Notes: generated by a model not told the origin, from the letters alone. 64,000 bases of DNA from CAVTHW01 sp963734625 (GCA_963734625.1 CAVTHW010000012.1:1-64000), one strand, 5' to 3'; counted from the stretch's first letter, positions 40,948-51,535 are shown. Numbers and translations: made by a program.

Positions 40948-43182
40948 TTAGCGGCGAATCCGGCTGACGGCCGGCTGGCCTTCACGGCCATCGACCAGCA
41001 GCCTATCATTGTCGGCAAACCAGGTCAATTGGCTGCCCCGCGTCGTGCCCCGCTGGCTGTCGACGAACTGGGGGGCTCCGCCCGACAAGAGAACCTTGCT
41101 TTGGGCCACATAGTATTCCGCGTGCTCCGCCGATCCTTGCCGCGACCTTCCTGGGGACGGCTGGCTGATATGCACATCGCCGTCGGCGTAGGCCGTATCG
41201 AGTCCCGAGCCGCTGTCTGCGGCAGCGAACACCGCGCGAATCTCCGCGGCCTTCACGTCCATGCCGGCGCGGGTCAGCGCCACTCCCCCGCGGTAATGGG
41301 CGGTACGGCTCACGTCGCTGTAATTCATTTCGGCGGCGCGGACCTGGGTGAAAATCGAAGCTTGCGCCTTGGCTCCGGGGCGGCTGGCCTGCACGAACTG
41401 GCTATTCACCCGGCCGACGGCCGCCAGCGTCTGCTGATCACGGTTGATCTCCACCCGATCCGCCTCGATGCGGTTTCCGCCCTGCCAGAGAACCACTCCG
41501 CCTTCGTACCGGATCAGCCGATTACCCCCGGCGGAGAACATGCGCGCCGCTTTGGCGTGGAAAGGCTCGCTGGGTGAGAGCACCGCGGAAGGTTTCTGTT
41601 CGCGCTCAGCTTCGCGGGTGGAGGCGACGTTGCCCTCGGCCGTGACGTCCCCGCTGGCCTGGTCAAGCAGAATCCGGTCCGCGGCGAGGGACCCCGTGGG
41701 GTCCCAGAAGCGAGCGTTCTCCCGGAGGACGATTGCGTCCGGCTTCGCGCTCAACGTGGCCCGTTCTGCTCGCCCTTGCCGGCTGCCCTGCTCGTAACGG
41801 AAGCTGCCCCACTGCTCCAATTGGGTGACGGCGCTACCCGCCGCATCGAAATCGGCCTTCAGTTGATTGCTCCAGGTCAGTAGCGGCGGAGGTGCCGCGC
41901 GGCCCGCCGGAGCGGGGGACTCGGTTCGAGTGGAAACTCGGGTGGCCTCGAGCGTTCGGAGCCGGTTGGCGGCCCCGTAGCTCAGCGAGATGCGTTCGGC
42001 CTCCATGCGCCGTCTCTCGCCGGGGCGATTCGACGTTAGTTCTATGACGCCGGGCGCCAGAGTTCGCGCCAAATTGATTTCCTGGCCGCCGGGCCGCATT
42101 TCCATCTCGATAATCTCGCTGGTTACTATTCGCGTTTCACGCTGCGCCGCCGGGCCCGAGCCGGTGGAACCGGATTCCACCCGGCCATGCCCTTTGGCCG
42201 TCACCTGGCGAAGCTGGCTTCCGCTGCTGGAGGCATTGAAGGACATTTCCACTCGGTCGCCGTTCACTGCGGTTCGGCTGGAGGCATCAGTGGAAAGCAA
42301 GCGGGCCTCCTTATCGCCGACGACTTTCTCCACTTCGCCGGTTTCGCCGAGGTCGATTGCCAGGTCGCGCGCGCCGAATTCGAGTCGCCGCCCCTCGGGG
42401 CCGGTTTGCACGCCTACGGCCGACTCGGACTGAATGTGGCGTGCCGTTCCGTTCTCGATGCGCACCGTGCTGCGGCCGGCGTTCATAGTCAAGTCGCCCC
42501 GCGACAGGCGGGACCACTGGTTGAGCAGGATCACCGAATCCCGCTCCTTGTATTGCATCTCGCCCGCTTCCACCCGCATGGGTTGGGAACGCGGCCCATT
42601 CCCCTTCCAGGTCACTTCGGCCTCGGAGCGCATGACCATCTCGCGCGATGCCGGGTCATACCGGACCCCTACCGAGCGGCCTTCGCCTTGGGAAAACCGG
42701 AAGTTGGCGGCGCGGTCGGTGGACGCGGTATTGGTTTTGCTGTCATAGGTCAATCCCGAGGTCCGAATGGAAACCAGCCGGCTCGATGGCTTGCCACTGG
42801 CGGGCTCTCCGGTGGTGATTTCCACCTCACCGTCGGCGTACAGAGTAGCCTGGTCGTTGTTGAACTCCGCGCTGGCGGTCTTGAAGCGGTCGAAGGTGCT
42901 CCCGTCCGGGCTGCTGACCCGCACCTCGACGTCCTCCAAATAGAGCCGCGAGGGGCTCTTCAGCGCCTTGAAGCTTCTTGCGCTAAGCTGCACCACTGTC
43001 CGCTGGTTGACTTGCTTCGACCAGGTCCAGTTGCTAGCCGACGAGCTGATTTCGGGGGGCAGGGGAGTGGGAGTGGCGGGCGCCGTCCGCCGCGCCTCGC
43101 GCTGCTGAACGTAATACACCGCCCCAACGCCCGCCAGGATGACCAGGATTGCCAGCAGAAGGAGGGGACTGAGACGCCGCAT
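40948..43182 (-). CDS. Large LptC/LptA-like periplasmic LPS transport protein
   Basis: A 744-residue protein with one N-terminal anchor (LLLLAILVILAGVGAVYYVQ), followed by an LptC-like beta domain (RTVVQLSARSFKALKSPSRL, DNDQATLYADGEVEITTG-like turns) and several OstA/LptA-type repeats (RNAGRSTVRIENGTARH..., NRIEADRVEINRDQQTLAAV, AEMNYSDVSRTAHYRGGVAL, STAHAEYYVAQSKVLLSGGA-like). These form the beta-jellyroll bridge for LPS. Separate LptC and LptA proteins are each under 220 residues in enterobacteria, so this looks like one extended fusion. The position next to lptB supports the role. Exact domain borders are uncertain. Confidence 0.8.
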   Translation of the reverse strand: MRRLSPLLLLAILVILAGVGAVYYVQQREARRTAPATPTPLPPEISSSASNWTWSKQVNQRTVVQLSARSFKALKSPSRLYLEDVEVRVSSPDGSTFDRFKTASAEFNNDQATLYADGEVEITTGEPASGKPSSRLVSIRTSGLTYDSKTNTASTDRAANFRFSQGEGRSVGVRYDPASREMVMRSEAEVTWKGNGPRSQPMRVEAGEMQYKERDSVILLNQWSRLSRGDLTMNAGRSTVRIENGTARHIQSESAVGVQTGPEGRRLEFGARDLAIDLGETGEVEKVVGDKEARLLSTDASSRTAVNGDRVEMSFNASSSGSQLRQVTAKGHGRVESGSTGSGPAAQRETRIVTSEIIEMEMRPGGQEINLARTLAPGVIELTSNRPGERRRMEAERISLSYGAANRLRTLEATRVSTRTESPAPAGRAAPPPLLTWSNQLKADFDAAGSAVTQLEQWGSFRYEQGSRQGRAERATLSAKPDAIVLRENARFWDPTGSLAADRILLDQASGDVTAEGNVASTREAEREQKPSAVLSPSEPFHAKAARMFSAGGNRLIRYEGGVVLWQGGNRIEADRVEINRDQQTLAAVGRVNSQFVQASRPGAKAQASIFTQVRAAEMNYSDVSRTAHYRGGVALTRAGMDVKAAEIRAVFAAADSGSGLDTAYADGDVHISQPSPGRSRQGSAEHAEYYVAQSKVLLSGGAPQFVDSQRGTTRGSQLTWFADNDRLLVDGREGQPAVSRIRR

Positions 43183-43202
43183 GGAAATCTCAATGTAGCA
43201 TC

Positions 43203-43276
43203 AAAAGGGGACAGACGCATTTTCCATATTATCTAGGCCCTGGGCATAGATAGAGAAAATGCGTCTGTCCCCTTTT
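43203..43276. repeat. 74-bp palindromic REP/MITE-like element
   Basis: Two perfect 22-base inverted arms (43203-43224 and 43255-43276), core GGGGACAGACGCATTTTC, surround a 30-base loop. One arm occurs again at 1211-1232. Sequences of this kind are known next to REP-associated transposase (RAYT) genes; none is in the window. It stands between the lptCA and groES genes and may fold in RNA. Confidence 0.8.
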
Positions 43277-43300
43277 TTGTCAATAGGTTACGCGGATATC

Positions 43301-43330
43301 TTGTCACTCGTGCCCGGAGTGTGCTAAAAC
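43301..43330 (+). promoter_or_regulatory. groES promoter with inverted repeat
   Basis: TTGTCA (43301-43306) and TAAAAC (43325-43330) are 18 bases apart, a sigma-70-like pair, about 70 bases before groES. CACTC (43305-43309) and GAGTG (43317-43321) form an inverted repeat inside the spacer. It is reminiscent of the half-sites of CIRCE (the HrcA operator), but the spacing is 7 rather than 9 and the outer bases do not match. Confidence 0.4.
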
Positions 43331-43403
43331 TACAGGGTGGGTTCCGGCACCCTGCCGGATACTCCTCGATATCCCTTAAGTTCAAGAACGGAGGTTTTGG
43401 CCG

Positions 43404-43703
43404 ATGAAAATTAATCCGCTTCATGACCGGGTCGTGGTCAAGCGAATTGCAGAGCAGGAGACCGTGAAGGGTGGGATCATTATCCCCGACACGGCCAAAG
43501 AGAAGCCCCAAGAGGGACTAGTCATTGCGGTTGGCAACGGCAAGCGCACGGATGATGGAAAGATTGTGCCGCTGGACGTAAAGGTGGGGGACCGCATCCT
43601 CTTCGGCAAGTATTCTGGCAGCGAAATCAAATTGGATGAGGAAGAATTCCTGATCATCCGCGAGGAAGAGATCCTCGGAGTGATCGAGGGCGCCTCGAAG
43701 TAG
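43404..43703 (+). CDS. groES: Co-chaperonin GroES
   Basis: Ten-kDa lid of the GroEL chamber. The 99-residue product starts MKINPLHDRVVVKRIAEQET and has the mobile loop (VKGGIIIPDTAKEKPQEG), VAVGNGKR-like VIAVGNGKRTDDG and ILFGKYSGSEIKLDEEEFLI. An ACGGAGG ribosome-binding site precedes the ATG. groEL follows after 31 bases. Confidence 0.97.
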   Translation: MKINPLHDRVVVKRIAEQETVKGGIIIPDTAKEKPQEGLVIAVGNGKRTDDGKIVPLDVKVGDRILFGKYSGSEIKLDEEEFLIIREEEILGVIEGASK

Positions 43704-43734
43704 GCTAGAGCCTAAAGGATCAGGAGGGTACAAC

Positions 43735-45360
<1,626 letters not shown>

Positions 45361-45391
45361 ACAGCCGACCGTCGTCAGCTGGCTGTTTCCG

Positions 45392-45424
45392 AAAGCCGCC
45401 CCGTTCGCGGGGCGGCTTTTTTTT
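45392..45424 (+). terminator. Intrinsic terminator after groEL
   Basis: AAAGCCGCCCCG, loop TTCG, and CGGGGCGGCTTT form a 12-bp GC-rich stem, followed by a run of T to 45424. This is a textbook rho-independent terminator 31 bases past the groEL stop. Confidence 0.93.
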
Positions 45425-45434
45425 CGATGCTAAG

Positions 45435-46430
45435 ATGGACCCGATGCGATCTCCGCTCCGCAGTTTCTGGATTACGCTGCCGATAATCTGGGCGGTTTTG
45501 TGCGTCGGTGGAGCGGTCTACGCCCGGAGCCTGGATTTGCCCTCGCGCCTGGCCGCTCCGGTGATCGCCGCCTTCCTTTGGGAGGCTTCCTTCTATTTGG
45601 TTCCAGGCTTCGCCGCGGTGCGGCGCGCGATCGAGGAGCGCTGCCGGCCATGGGTGCTGGCCAGCTTCCTCGCCGCGAGCGCGCTGGTTCCGTACTTCGT
45701 TTACACAATTCCCACAGGTCTTTTCTCCTGGCACTCGCTGGGCCTGCTAGCCGGGCTGGCCGTGGTCTTGTCCTTCTGGTACTTGCTTCTGCCCAGGAAT
45801 GCGCCGGCGGACCTGGCATTCGTCGCGTTCCTTGCCGCGGTGGTGCTGGCAGACGCCTTTTCGGCGATCTACCCGGCCGTGGCCCCGAAAGTCCCGCTGG
45901 AGATTCTGGGGCAGCTAATGTTGATCCGGCTGGGCGCGACCGTCATGCTCTCGCTGCGCCGGGAGGAAGGGATCGGCTTCGGATTCGTTCCGAGCGCGAA
46001 GGAGTGGAGGATCGGCGTCATCCAGTTCCTGTACTTTCTGCCGATCGGCGTGCCCCTGGCGCTGGCGACCGGCTACTTGCGATTTCGGCTCCCTGGGATG
46101 GATTGGTGGGCAATTGCGCCGGTGGCCGTGGGAACGTTCCTGGGGATGCTTTGGGTGGTGGCGCTAGGCGAGGAGTTCTGCTTCCGGGGCTTACTGCAGA
46201 AGTGGCTGACGCATTGGCTGCGGAGCCGGGCTGCCGGTCTAATCGTGGCCTCGATTGCCTTCGGCTTGGTTCACCTGCCCTTCCGGGCCTTCCCGAACTG
46301 GAGGTTTGCACTGCTGGCGGCCATTGCCGGCTACTTCTACGGAAGGGCCTACCAGCAATCCGGCGGCATTCGCGCCGCCATGGTGGCCCACGCGCTGACC
46401 AACACGATGCTGCGGATGTTGTTCGGGTGA
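45435..46430 (+). CDS. CPBP (Abi)-family intramembrane metalloprotease
   Basis: The 331-residue product from ATG 45435 (or 45444) has about eight membrane helices and the CPBP motifs: GEEFCFRGLLQKWL (EExxxR), FGLVHLPF and HALTNT, which bind metal in the membrane. Members relate to Rce1 and often act in bacteriocin immunity or membrane protein quality control. The frame that opens earlier lies inside groEL, so I use this start. It is preceded by the groEL terminator and converges on the next gene. Confidence 0.83.
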   Translation: MDPMRSPLRSFWITLPIIWAVLCVGGAVYARSLDLPSRLAAPVIAAFLWEASFYLVPGFAAVRRAIEERCRPWVLASFLAASALVPYFVYTIPTGLFSWHSLGLLAGLAVVLSFWYLLLPRNAPADLAFVAFLAAVVLADAFSAIYPAVAPKVPLEILGQLMLIRLGATVMLSLRREEGIGFGFVPSAKEWRIGVIQFLYFLPIGVPLALATGYLRFRLPGMDWWAIAPVAVGTFLGMLWVVALGEEFCFRGLLQKWLTHWLRSRAAGLIVASIAFGLVHLPFRAFPNWRFALLAAIAGYFYGRAYQQSGGIRAAMVAHALTNTMLRMLFG

Positions 46431-46437
46431 GGCCGCA

Positions 46438-47673
46438 TCAGACGGCGTCCAGAGCCTGTTCGAAGTCGGCCAGCAGGTCGCGCCAGTCCTCGATGCCAAC
46501 CGAAATCCGCACCAGGCCTGCGGTGATCTTCGCCGCGGCCAGTTCTTCCAGTGACAGGCCCGAGTGAGTGGTGGTCAGAGGATGGCAGACCAGCGTTTCT
46601 ACTCCGCCCAGAGAAACGGCGTTTCTGGCGATTCGCAGGTTCCGCAGGAAGTCGAATGCCGCGGCCTTGCCCCCCTTGAGATCGATGGCGATGATCGCCC
46701 CCGGATGCTCGCACTGCGCCAGGCGGATTCTGATCTGCTCCTGATCGTCGAACAGCGTCGGATAATGAACTTTCCGCACGTTAGGATGTTTCGACAGTTG
46801 TTCCGCGATGCGCTGCGCGTTCTTGCTTTGCTTGTTCATGCGCAGCGCCACCGTTGGAAGGCGGCCGTCCAGTAGCCAGCATTCGTCGGGCGGAAGGATG
46901 TTGCCGAAATGCGCGCGGCTCATCTTCAACTGGCGGACTAACTCGGGATCGCGAGCCAGGGCCGCTCCGGCAATCAGGTCGCTGAACCCGGAGAGGTACT
47001 TGGTCGCCGAATACAGCACCATGTCCGCACCGAGAAGAAGTGGGTGCTGGAAAACCGGCCCGAGGAAGGTGTTGTCCGCCATGACCAGCGTCTTGTCCGG
47101 ACGGGCGGCGGCGCTCTCGGCGGCGCTCCGGATGTCGGTCATCGTCATGGTCGGGTTGGCGGGCGTCTCGATGAAGACGATCCGCAGGTTCTCGGCGTCA
47201 CGGATCGCCCTTGCCAGCTCGTCCGTGTGCCCGGCTGGGACGGGGATGCACGAAATCCCGAACGGTTCCAGCAACTCGTGCATGAGCGCCTGGGTGCCAC
47301 CGTACAGCGGCACCGTATAGACCAGGCTGTCATGCGGGCGCGCGTAAGTGAGGAACGCCGTCATGATCGCCGCGAGGCCCGAATTGAACACCGCCGCCGC
47401 GCTGGCGCCTGGTTCGAGCGGCGTCATCTGGTCCTCGAGGATCTCGGCGTTAGGATGATTCAGACGGGCGTAGATCAGCTCGACGTGCTCGCCCTCGCCA
47501 GGTTGCGCTTTCCCCTGCGCAATGGAAAAGGCCCGCTCGGCAGCTTCCGGGCTGGAGAAGACGTAAGTCGAACACCGGAACAAGGCAGGCCGGGCCGATC
47601 CCACCGAAAGGCTCGGATCAAAACCGCGAGTCAGGACTTCGGTGGGCGGTCTGAGGGCGTGTCTGTGCGGCAT
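46438..47673 (-). CDS. Cys/Met metabolism PLP-dependent enzyme
   Basis: Cystathionine gamma-synthase/lyase or methionine gamma-lyase type enzyme. From ATG 47673 (GGAGG 6 bases upstream) about 411 residues: YTVPLYGGTQALMHELL, VFIETPANPTM, LVMADNTFLGPVFQHPL, and the PLP lysine in LYSATKYLSGFSD; LGGVETLVCHPLTTTHS follows near the end. Substrate cannot be decided; the SLGGVETL motif is common to the whole family. The first codons overlap the 3' end of the dehydrogenase gene by 43 bases, and the two are on the same strand. Confidence 0.88.
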   Translation of the reverse strand: MPHRHALRPPTEVLTRGFDPSLSVGSARPALFRCSTYVFSSPEAAERAFSIAQGKAQPGEGEHVELIYARLNHPNAEILEDQMTPLEPGASAAAVFNSGLAAIMTAFLTYARPHDSLVYTVPLYGGTQALMHELLEPFGISCIPVPAGHTDELARAIRDAENLRIVFIETPANPTMTMTDIRSAAESAAARPDKTLVMADNTFLGPVFQHPLLLGADMVLYSATKYLSGFSDLIAGAALARDPELVRQLKMSRAHFGNILPPDECWLLDGRLPTVALRMNKQSKNAQRIAEQLSKHPNVRKVHYPTLFDDQEQIRIRLAQCEHPGAIIAIDLKGGKAAAFDFLRNLRIARNAVSLGGVETLVCHPLTTTHSGLSLEELAAAKITAGLVRISVGIEDWRDLLADFEQALDAV

Positions 47674-48677
47674 AACGCCTCCTGCCCTGAGTGTACATCC
47701 GACCAAGCCTCGGGGTTCACCAGATTCGGAGGGCGCCGTCCCTCCAGGGCCGCAACGACATTCTCCGCAGCCGTCAGGCACATCCGCCTCCGGGTGTCCA
47801 CAGAAGCGCTAGCGATATGCGGCGCCAGAACTACGTTTTTCAGTTGAAGCAGCACAGGATGAACCCTGGGCTCATCCTCGAAAACGTCCAACCCGGCGCC
47901 CGCGATCACGCCCTCCGATAGCGCGGCCGCCAGAGCCGCCTCGTCCACAACCGGGCCGCGGGACGTATTGATCAGGAAGGCCGTCGGCTTCATCTGGCGC
48001 AGTTGCGCGGCGCCGATCAGCTTCCGTGTCGAGTCATTCAGGGGCACGTGCAAGCTGATGAAATCCGACTCCGCCAGCAGCCTGTCCGCCGGGACGCATT
48101 CGGCGCACAGATCCCTTTCCACCGACTCGGGGGCAGGCGAGGCCTGGTGGTAGAGTATGCGCATCGAAAAGCCACGGGCTCTTCTGGCAACGGCCTTCCC
48201 TATCCTTCCGAACCCGAAAATGCCCAGGGTCCGCCCGAAAACGTCGCGACCGGCGAGCAAGTCAATGCTCCAGCGCCGCCATTGGCCCGAATGGACGAAA
48301 TGATGCCCCTCCACCACCCTTCGGGCGGTTGCCAGGAGCAAGGCAAATGCGAAGTCCGCCGTCGTCTCCGTGAGCACATCCGGGGTGTTCGTTACCAGAA
48401 TCCCCTTCCGCGTGGCGGCTTGAACGTCGATGTTGTCGTATCCCACCGCGACGTTGGCGATGACCCGAATCCCACCCAGGTTGTTGATAACCTCCGCTGG
48501 GAATCGATCGATGAGCTGGCTGACCACGGCCTGCTTGCCCTGAAGCCGCGGCAAAAGTTCACCTGCCGGAGTTCCATCGGCAGCATCGACGTACTCTACG
48601 TCGCAGCCTTGCCTAAGCAATTCAACAGCTTCCGGGTAGATCCTATTCGAGATGAAGATTGCAGGCTTCACGTTCAC
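47631..48677 (-). CDS. D-isomer-specific 2-hydroxyacid dehydrogenase (glyoxylate/hydroxypyruvate reductase type)
   Basis: NAD(P)-dependent oxidoreductase reducing glyoxylate or hydroxypyruvate. The 348-residue product has TLGIFGFGRIGKAVARRARG (cofactor Rossmann motif), the catalytic Arg in LINTSRGPVVDEAAL, Glu in GLDVFEDEPRVHP and His in VVLAPHIASAS. The last 20 or so residues overlap the start of the PLP enzyme gene and are not conserved. Divergent from dxr with 266 bases between. Closest in feel to GyaR/GhrB, but function is inferred. Confidence 0.9.
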   Translation of the reverse strand: MNVKPAIFISNRIYPEAVELLRQGCDVEYVDAADGTPAGELLPRLQGKQAVVSQLIDRFPAEVINNLGGIRVIANVAVGYDNIDVQAATRKGILVTNTPDVLTETTADFAFALLLATARRVVEGHHFVHSGQWRRWSIDLLAGRDVFGRTLGIFGFGRIGKAVARRARGFSMRILYHQASPAPESVERDLCAECVPADRLLAESDFISLHVPLNDSTRKLIGAAQLRQMKPTAFLINTSRGPVVDEAALAAALSEGVIAGAGLDVFEDEPRVHPVLLQLKNVVLAPHIASASVDTRRRMCLTAAENVVAALEGRRPPNLVNPEAWSDVHSGQEALCRTDTPSDRPPKS

Positions 48678-48734
48678 ATTCTACAATGGCTTCGGCCGGA
48701 CCGGCTGTGATCCCAAAAAAAGAATAAATTTCGC

Positions 48735-48763
48735 TTGCATTTCACAAATCCATATACTATTAT
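48735..48763 (+). promoter_or_regulatory. Candidate promoter of dxr-rseP
   Basis: TTGCAT (48735-48740) and TATTAT (48758-48763), 17 bases apart, lie in an AT-rich island (48720-48770) that contrasts with the surrounding GC-rich DNA, about 180 bases before dxr. The -10 is strong, the -35 weak. The rest of the 266-base gap shows nothing else I can name. Confidence 0.4.
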
Positions 48764-48943
48764 TGGAATTAAGCCGGGGAGGCAACTCCCACCAAAGCGA
48801 GACTAACCTTTAGTAGAGACCCCTGAAGCAAATTCCTCCCCGGCACTCGAAAAAGAAGTTCTCTCCGCCAAGCGCAATCCGCGGAATCAAAGCGGCCCAA
48901 ACGATGGTATGATGCTAATTGACGCCGCCCTGAGCCCTGCCTG

Positions 48944-50161
48944 ATGAAGACCGTCACTATCCTGGGATCGACCGGTTCGATTGGGAAGAGCACGCTGGAC
49001 GTCATTCGCAGGAACCGGGAGCAGTATCGGCTCTTTGCCCTCGTAGCGGGCCAGAATGTGGACGAACTGGCTGCGCAGATCCTGGAGTTTCTCCCCGAAG
49101 TTGTTGTAACCGCTACGGATGAGGTTCTGGCCCGGCTTCGGGACCGGCTCGCTGAGTCGACGCTCTCCAGGCGGGATTGGCCCCATCTCGAGGCCGGACC
49201 TCAAGCGAGGATTGAAGCCGCAACGGCCGGGGAAGTCGAATTTGTCATGTCGGCGATCGTGGGGGTGGCAGGCATGGAAGCCACGCACGCGGCGGCGCGA
49301 TTGGGGAAGACCATCGGCTTGGCCAACAAGGAGTTGCTGGTGGCCAGCGGGGCGCTGCTGATGGCGACGGCGGCCCGCAACGGCGCGGAACTGATCCCGG
49401 TCGACAGCGAGCACAACGGCGCTCACCAGTGCCTCCGCGCCGGCCTGCGCGCCGAGGTGACCAGACTCATCCTTACCGCCTCCGGTGGTCCATTCTGGAA
49501 CCAGCCGCGAGAGTCGCTGCGGAACGTGACGCCCGAGCAAGCCCTGAATCATCCAACCTGGAGGATGGGTAAACGAATAAGCCTGGATTCGGCCACCTTG
49601 ATGAACAAGGGGTTTGAAGTGATCGAGGCTTGCTGGCTGTTCGGATTCAAGCCCTCCGAGGTGGATGTGGTGATTCACCCACAGTCCAAAGTACACGCCA
49701 TGGTGGAGTATATTGACGGAAGCGTGCTGGCGCAGATCGCGACCACCGACATGCGGATGCCCATTCAATACGCTCTCACCTACCCGGACCGGAAGTCCGC
49801 CCCGGTGCCCCGTCTGGAGTGGAACGAAGTGCGGCGGTGGGAGTTCCACCCGCCCGATTTCGGGAAGTTCCCTTTGTTGAAACTCGCCTACCGCGCCCAG
49901 GAGACGGGCGGTTCCGCGACTTGCACCCTGAACTCAGCCGACGAAGTGGCGCTGGAATCGTTCCTGCGCTCGGAGATTCTGTTTCCACAGATCGCGGAGG
50001 TTGTGGAGGAGACTCTTGAGAGGATGGGCAGTCAACCGATGGCGTCCGTGGCGGACGTGCTGGAAATAGACAACCAGTCGCGAGCCGCCGCCAGGACTAT
50101 CATCAAAAGTAAGAGGACTCTGGTTTCAGCGGGCGCGAGCGGCCTGCTGGCGACTGCGTAA
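48944..50161 (+). CDS. dxr: 1-deoxy-D-xylulose 5-phosphate reductoisomerase
   Basis: Second enzyme of the MEP pathway, the fosmidomycin target. The 405-residue product has the NADPH motif TILGSTGSIGKSTLDV, LANKELLVASG, the metal-binding PVDSEHN, ILTASGGPFW, and VDVVIHPQSKVHAMVEYIDG. After SEHN it reads GAHQCL where relatives read ALHQCL or AIFQ; a one-base insertion and deletion nearby would explain this. rseP follows 5 bases later, a common dxr-rseP pairing. Confidence 0.96.
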   Translation: MKTVTILGSTGSIGKSTLDVIRRNREQYRLFALVAGQNVDELAAQILEFLPEVVVTATDEVLARLRDRLAESTLSRRDWPHLEAGPQARIEAATAGEVEFVMSAIVGVAGMEATHAAARLGKTIGLANKELLVASGALLMATAARNGAELIPVDSEHNGAHQCLRAGLRAEVTRLILTASGGPFWNQPRESLRNVTPEQALNHPTWRMGKRISLDSATLMNKGFEVIEACWLFGFKPSEVDVVIHPQSKVHAMVEYIDGSVLAQIATTDMRMPIQYALTYPDRKSAPVPRLEWNEVRRWEFHPPDFGKFPLLKLAYRAQETGGSATCTLNSADEVALESFLRSEILFPQIAEVVEETLERMGSQPMASVADVLEIDNQSRAAARTIIKSKRTLVSAGASGLLATA

Positions 50162-50166
50162 CGACG

Positions 50167-51480
50167 ATGCTAATCATTCAGAACATCCTCTGGCTGCTGG
50201 TTCTGATCGGGGCGATGATCCTGGTTCACGAACTTGGCCACTTCTGGGTGGCGCGATTATTTGACGTGCGGGTGGACGCCTTCAGTTTTGGCTTCGGCCC
50301 CCGCTTGTTTGGGTTCCGTCGAGGCGAAACCGATTTCCGGATTTCGGCGGTTCCGTTCGGCGGCTATGTAAAGATGGCGGGCGAACAGCCTGGAGAAGAG
50401 AGCGTCAGCGATCCCCGGGCTTTTCTGTCGAAGCCTCGCGGGCAGCGGCTGCTCATCGCCTTTGCCGGCCCGTTCATGAACGTGGTCCTCGCCGTGGCCC
50501 TGCTGGCCGTCCTGTTCATGTTCAAGTACCCGAAACCGATGACGGCGGATCTGAGCGCGACCATCGGCCACGTCATGGCCGATTCCCCCGCGGCAAAGGC
50601 CGGGTTGCGAGAAGGAGACCGCATAGTCCGGATCGGCGCCAAACAAAACCCGGCCTGGGAAGACGTGGCCATCGCGGAGCTTTCGAACGCCGACCGGCCG
50701 CTGGACTTGACCGTGGTAAGAGGCGGCAAGCAGTTCCAGGTGCGGGTGACTCCCATCCTGAGCGAGCGTACGGGAGTGGGCTCCGCCGGCTGGTCCCAGC
50801 AGGCTGAGATGCTCGTGGCGGAAGCCACCCAGGGCATGCCCGCTCAGAAGGCTGGGCTGCGCGCCGGCGATCTGCTGCTGAGCGTGGACGGCCAGGGGAT
50901 ACGCTCGCCCTACAAGCTTCAGGAGATAATCCGCTCGAGCGGCGGCAAGCCGGTCACGGTGGACTTCATCCGGGGCACCCAGCGCATGAGCATGTTCATT
51001 CAGCCCACCTACTCGGCGCCCGAGAAGAGGTGGATGATCGGCGTGGCTCTGGATTTGCGCATCGTATACACGCGGCTTTCCGCCCCGGAAGCCCTGGTTG
51101 AGTCCGTGCGCCAGAACGTGCGCGGCGCGGGCCTGATTTTAGACGTCCTCAGCGGGATTGTGGCACGCCGTATGTCGGCCAAGTCGATTGACGGCCCCAT
51201 CGGCATCGCCCAGCTTTCCGGCGATGCAGCGCGGGCGGGCGCTTATCCCTACATCAACCTGATGTCGGCCGTAAGCTTGAATCTGGCGATCATCAACCTG
51301 CTGCCGATTCCCATCCTCGACGGCGGCGTCATACTGATCCTGCTGCTCGAGATGCTGCTGCGCCGCGACCTCAGCCTGCCGGTCAAGGAAGCGGCCTTCA
51401 AGTTCGGCTTGGTATTTCTGCTTATGGTGATGGCCTTCGCCGTGTACAACGACATCGTGAAGTTGCTCCCGACGGGGTAG
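50167..51480 (+). CDS. rseP: RIP zinc metalloprotease RseP
   Basis: Site-2 protease cutting membrane-bound anti-sigma factors and signal peptides. The 437-residue product has the zinc motif LVHELGHFWVARLF in helix 1, FGGYVKMAGEQPGEES, two PDZ domains (AKAGLREGDRIVRIGAKQ and AQKAGLRAGDLLLSVDGQ), and the C-terminal NLLPIPILDGG, with the third metal ligand. Four membrane helices are expected. It ends against the convergent cobalt/nickel transporter operon. Confidence 0.95.
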   Translation: MLIIQNILWLLVLIGAMILVHELGHFWVARLFDVRVDAFSFGFGPRLFGFRRGETDFRISAVPFGGYVKMAGEQPGEESVSDPRAFLSKPRGQRLLIAFAGPFMNVVLAVALLAVLFMFKYPKPMTADLSATIGHVMADSPAAKAGLREGDRIVRIGAKQNPAWEDVAIAELSNADRPLDLTVVRGGKQFQVRVTPILSERTGVGSAGWSQQAEMLVAEATQGMPAQKAGLRAGDLLLSVDGQGIRSPYKLQEIIRSSGGKPVTVDFIRGTQRMSMFIQPTYSAPEKRWMIGVALDLRIVYTRLSAPEALVESVRQNVRGAGLILDVLSGIVARRMSAKSIDGPIGIAQLSGDAARAGAYPYINLMSAVSLNLAIINLLPIPILDGGVILILLLEMLLRRDLSLPVKEAAFKFGLVFLLMVMAFAVYNDIVKLLPTG

Positions 51481-51501
51481 GGGCACGGCGGCGCCGTGCC
51501 C
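51481..51501. terminator. Perfect hairpin between convergent rseP and cbiO
   Basis: GGGCACGGCG and CGCCGTGCCC form a 10-bp perfect palindrome around one base, immediately after the rseP stop and 35 bases beyond the cbiO stop. There is no T-run on either strand. It may stop or insulate both transcripts. Confidence 0.4.
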
Positions 51502-51535
51502 GTACTCGTGGTGCCGGTGCGCGTGCAACAGGCGA

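Noticed and set aside
43301..43330. A true CIRCE element upstream of groES
   Set aside because: The spacing is 7 instead of 9 and the outer bases of the arms do not match TTAGCACTC/GAGTGCTAA.
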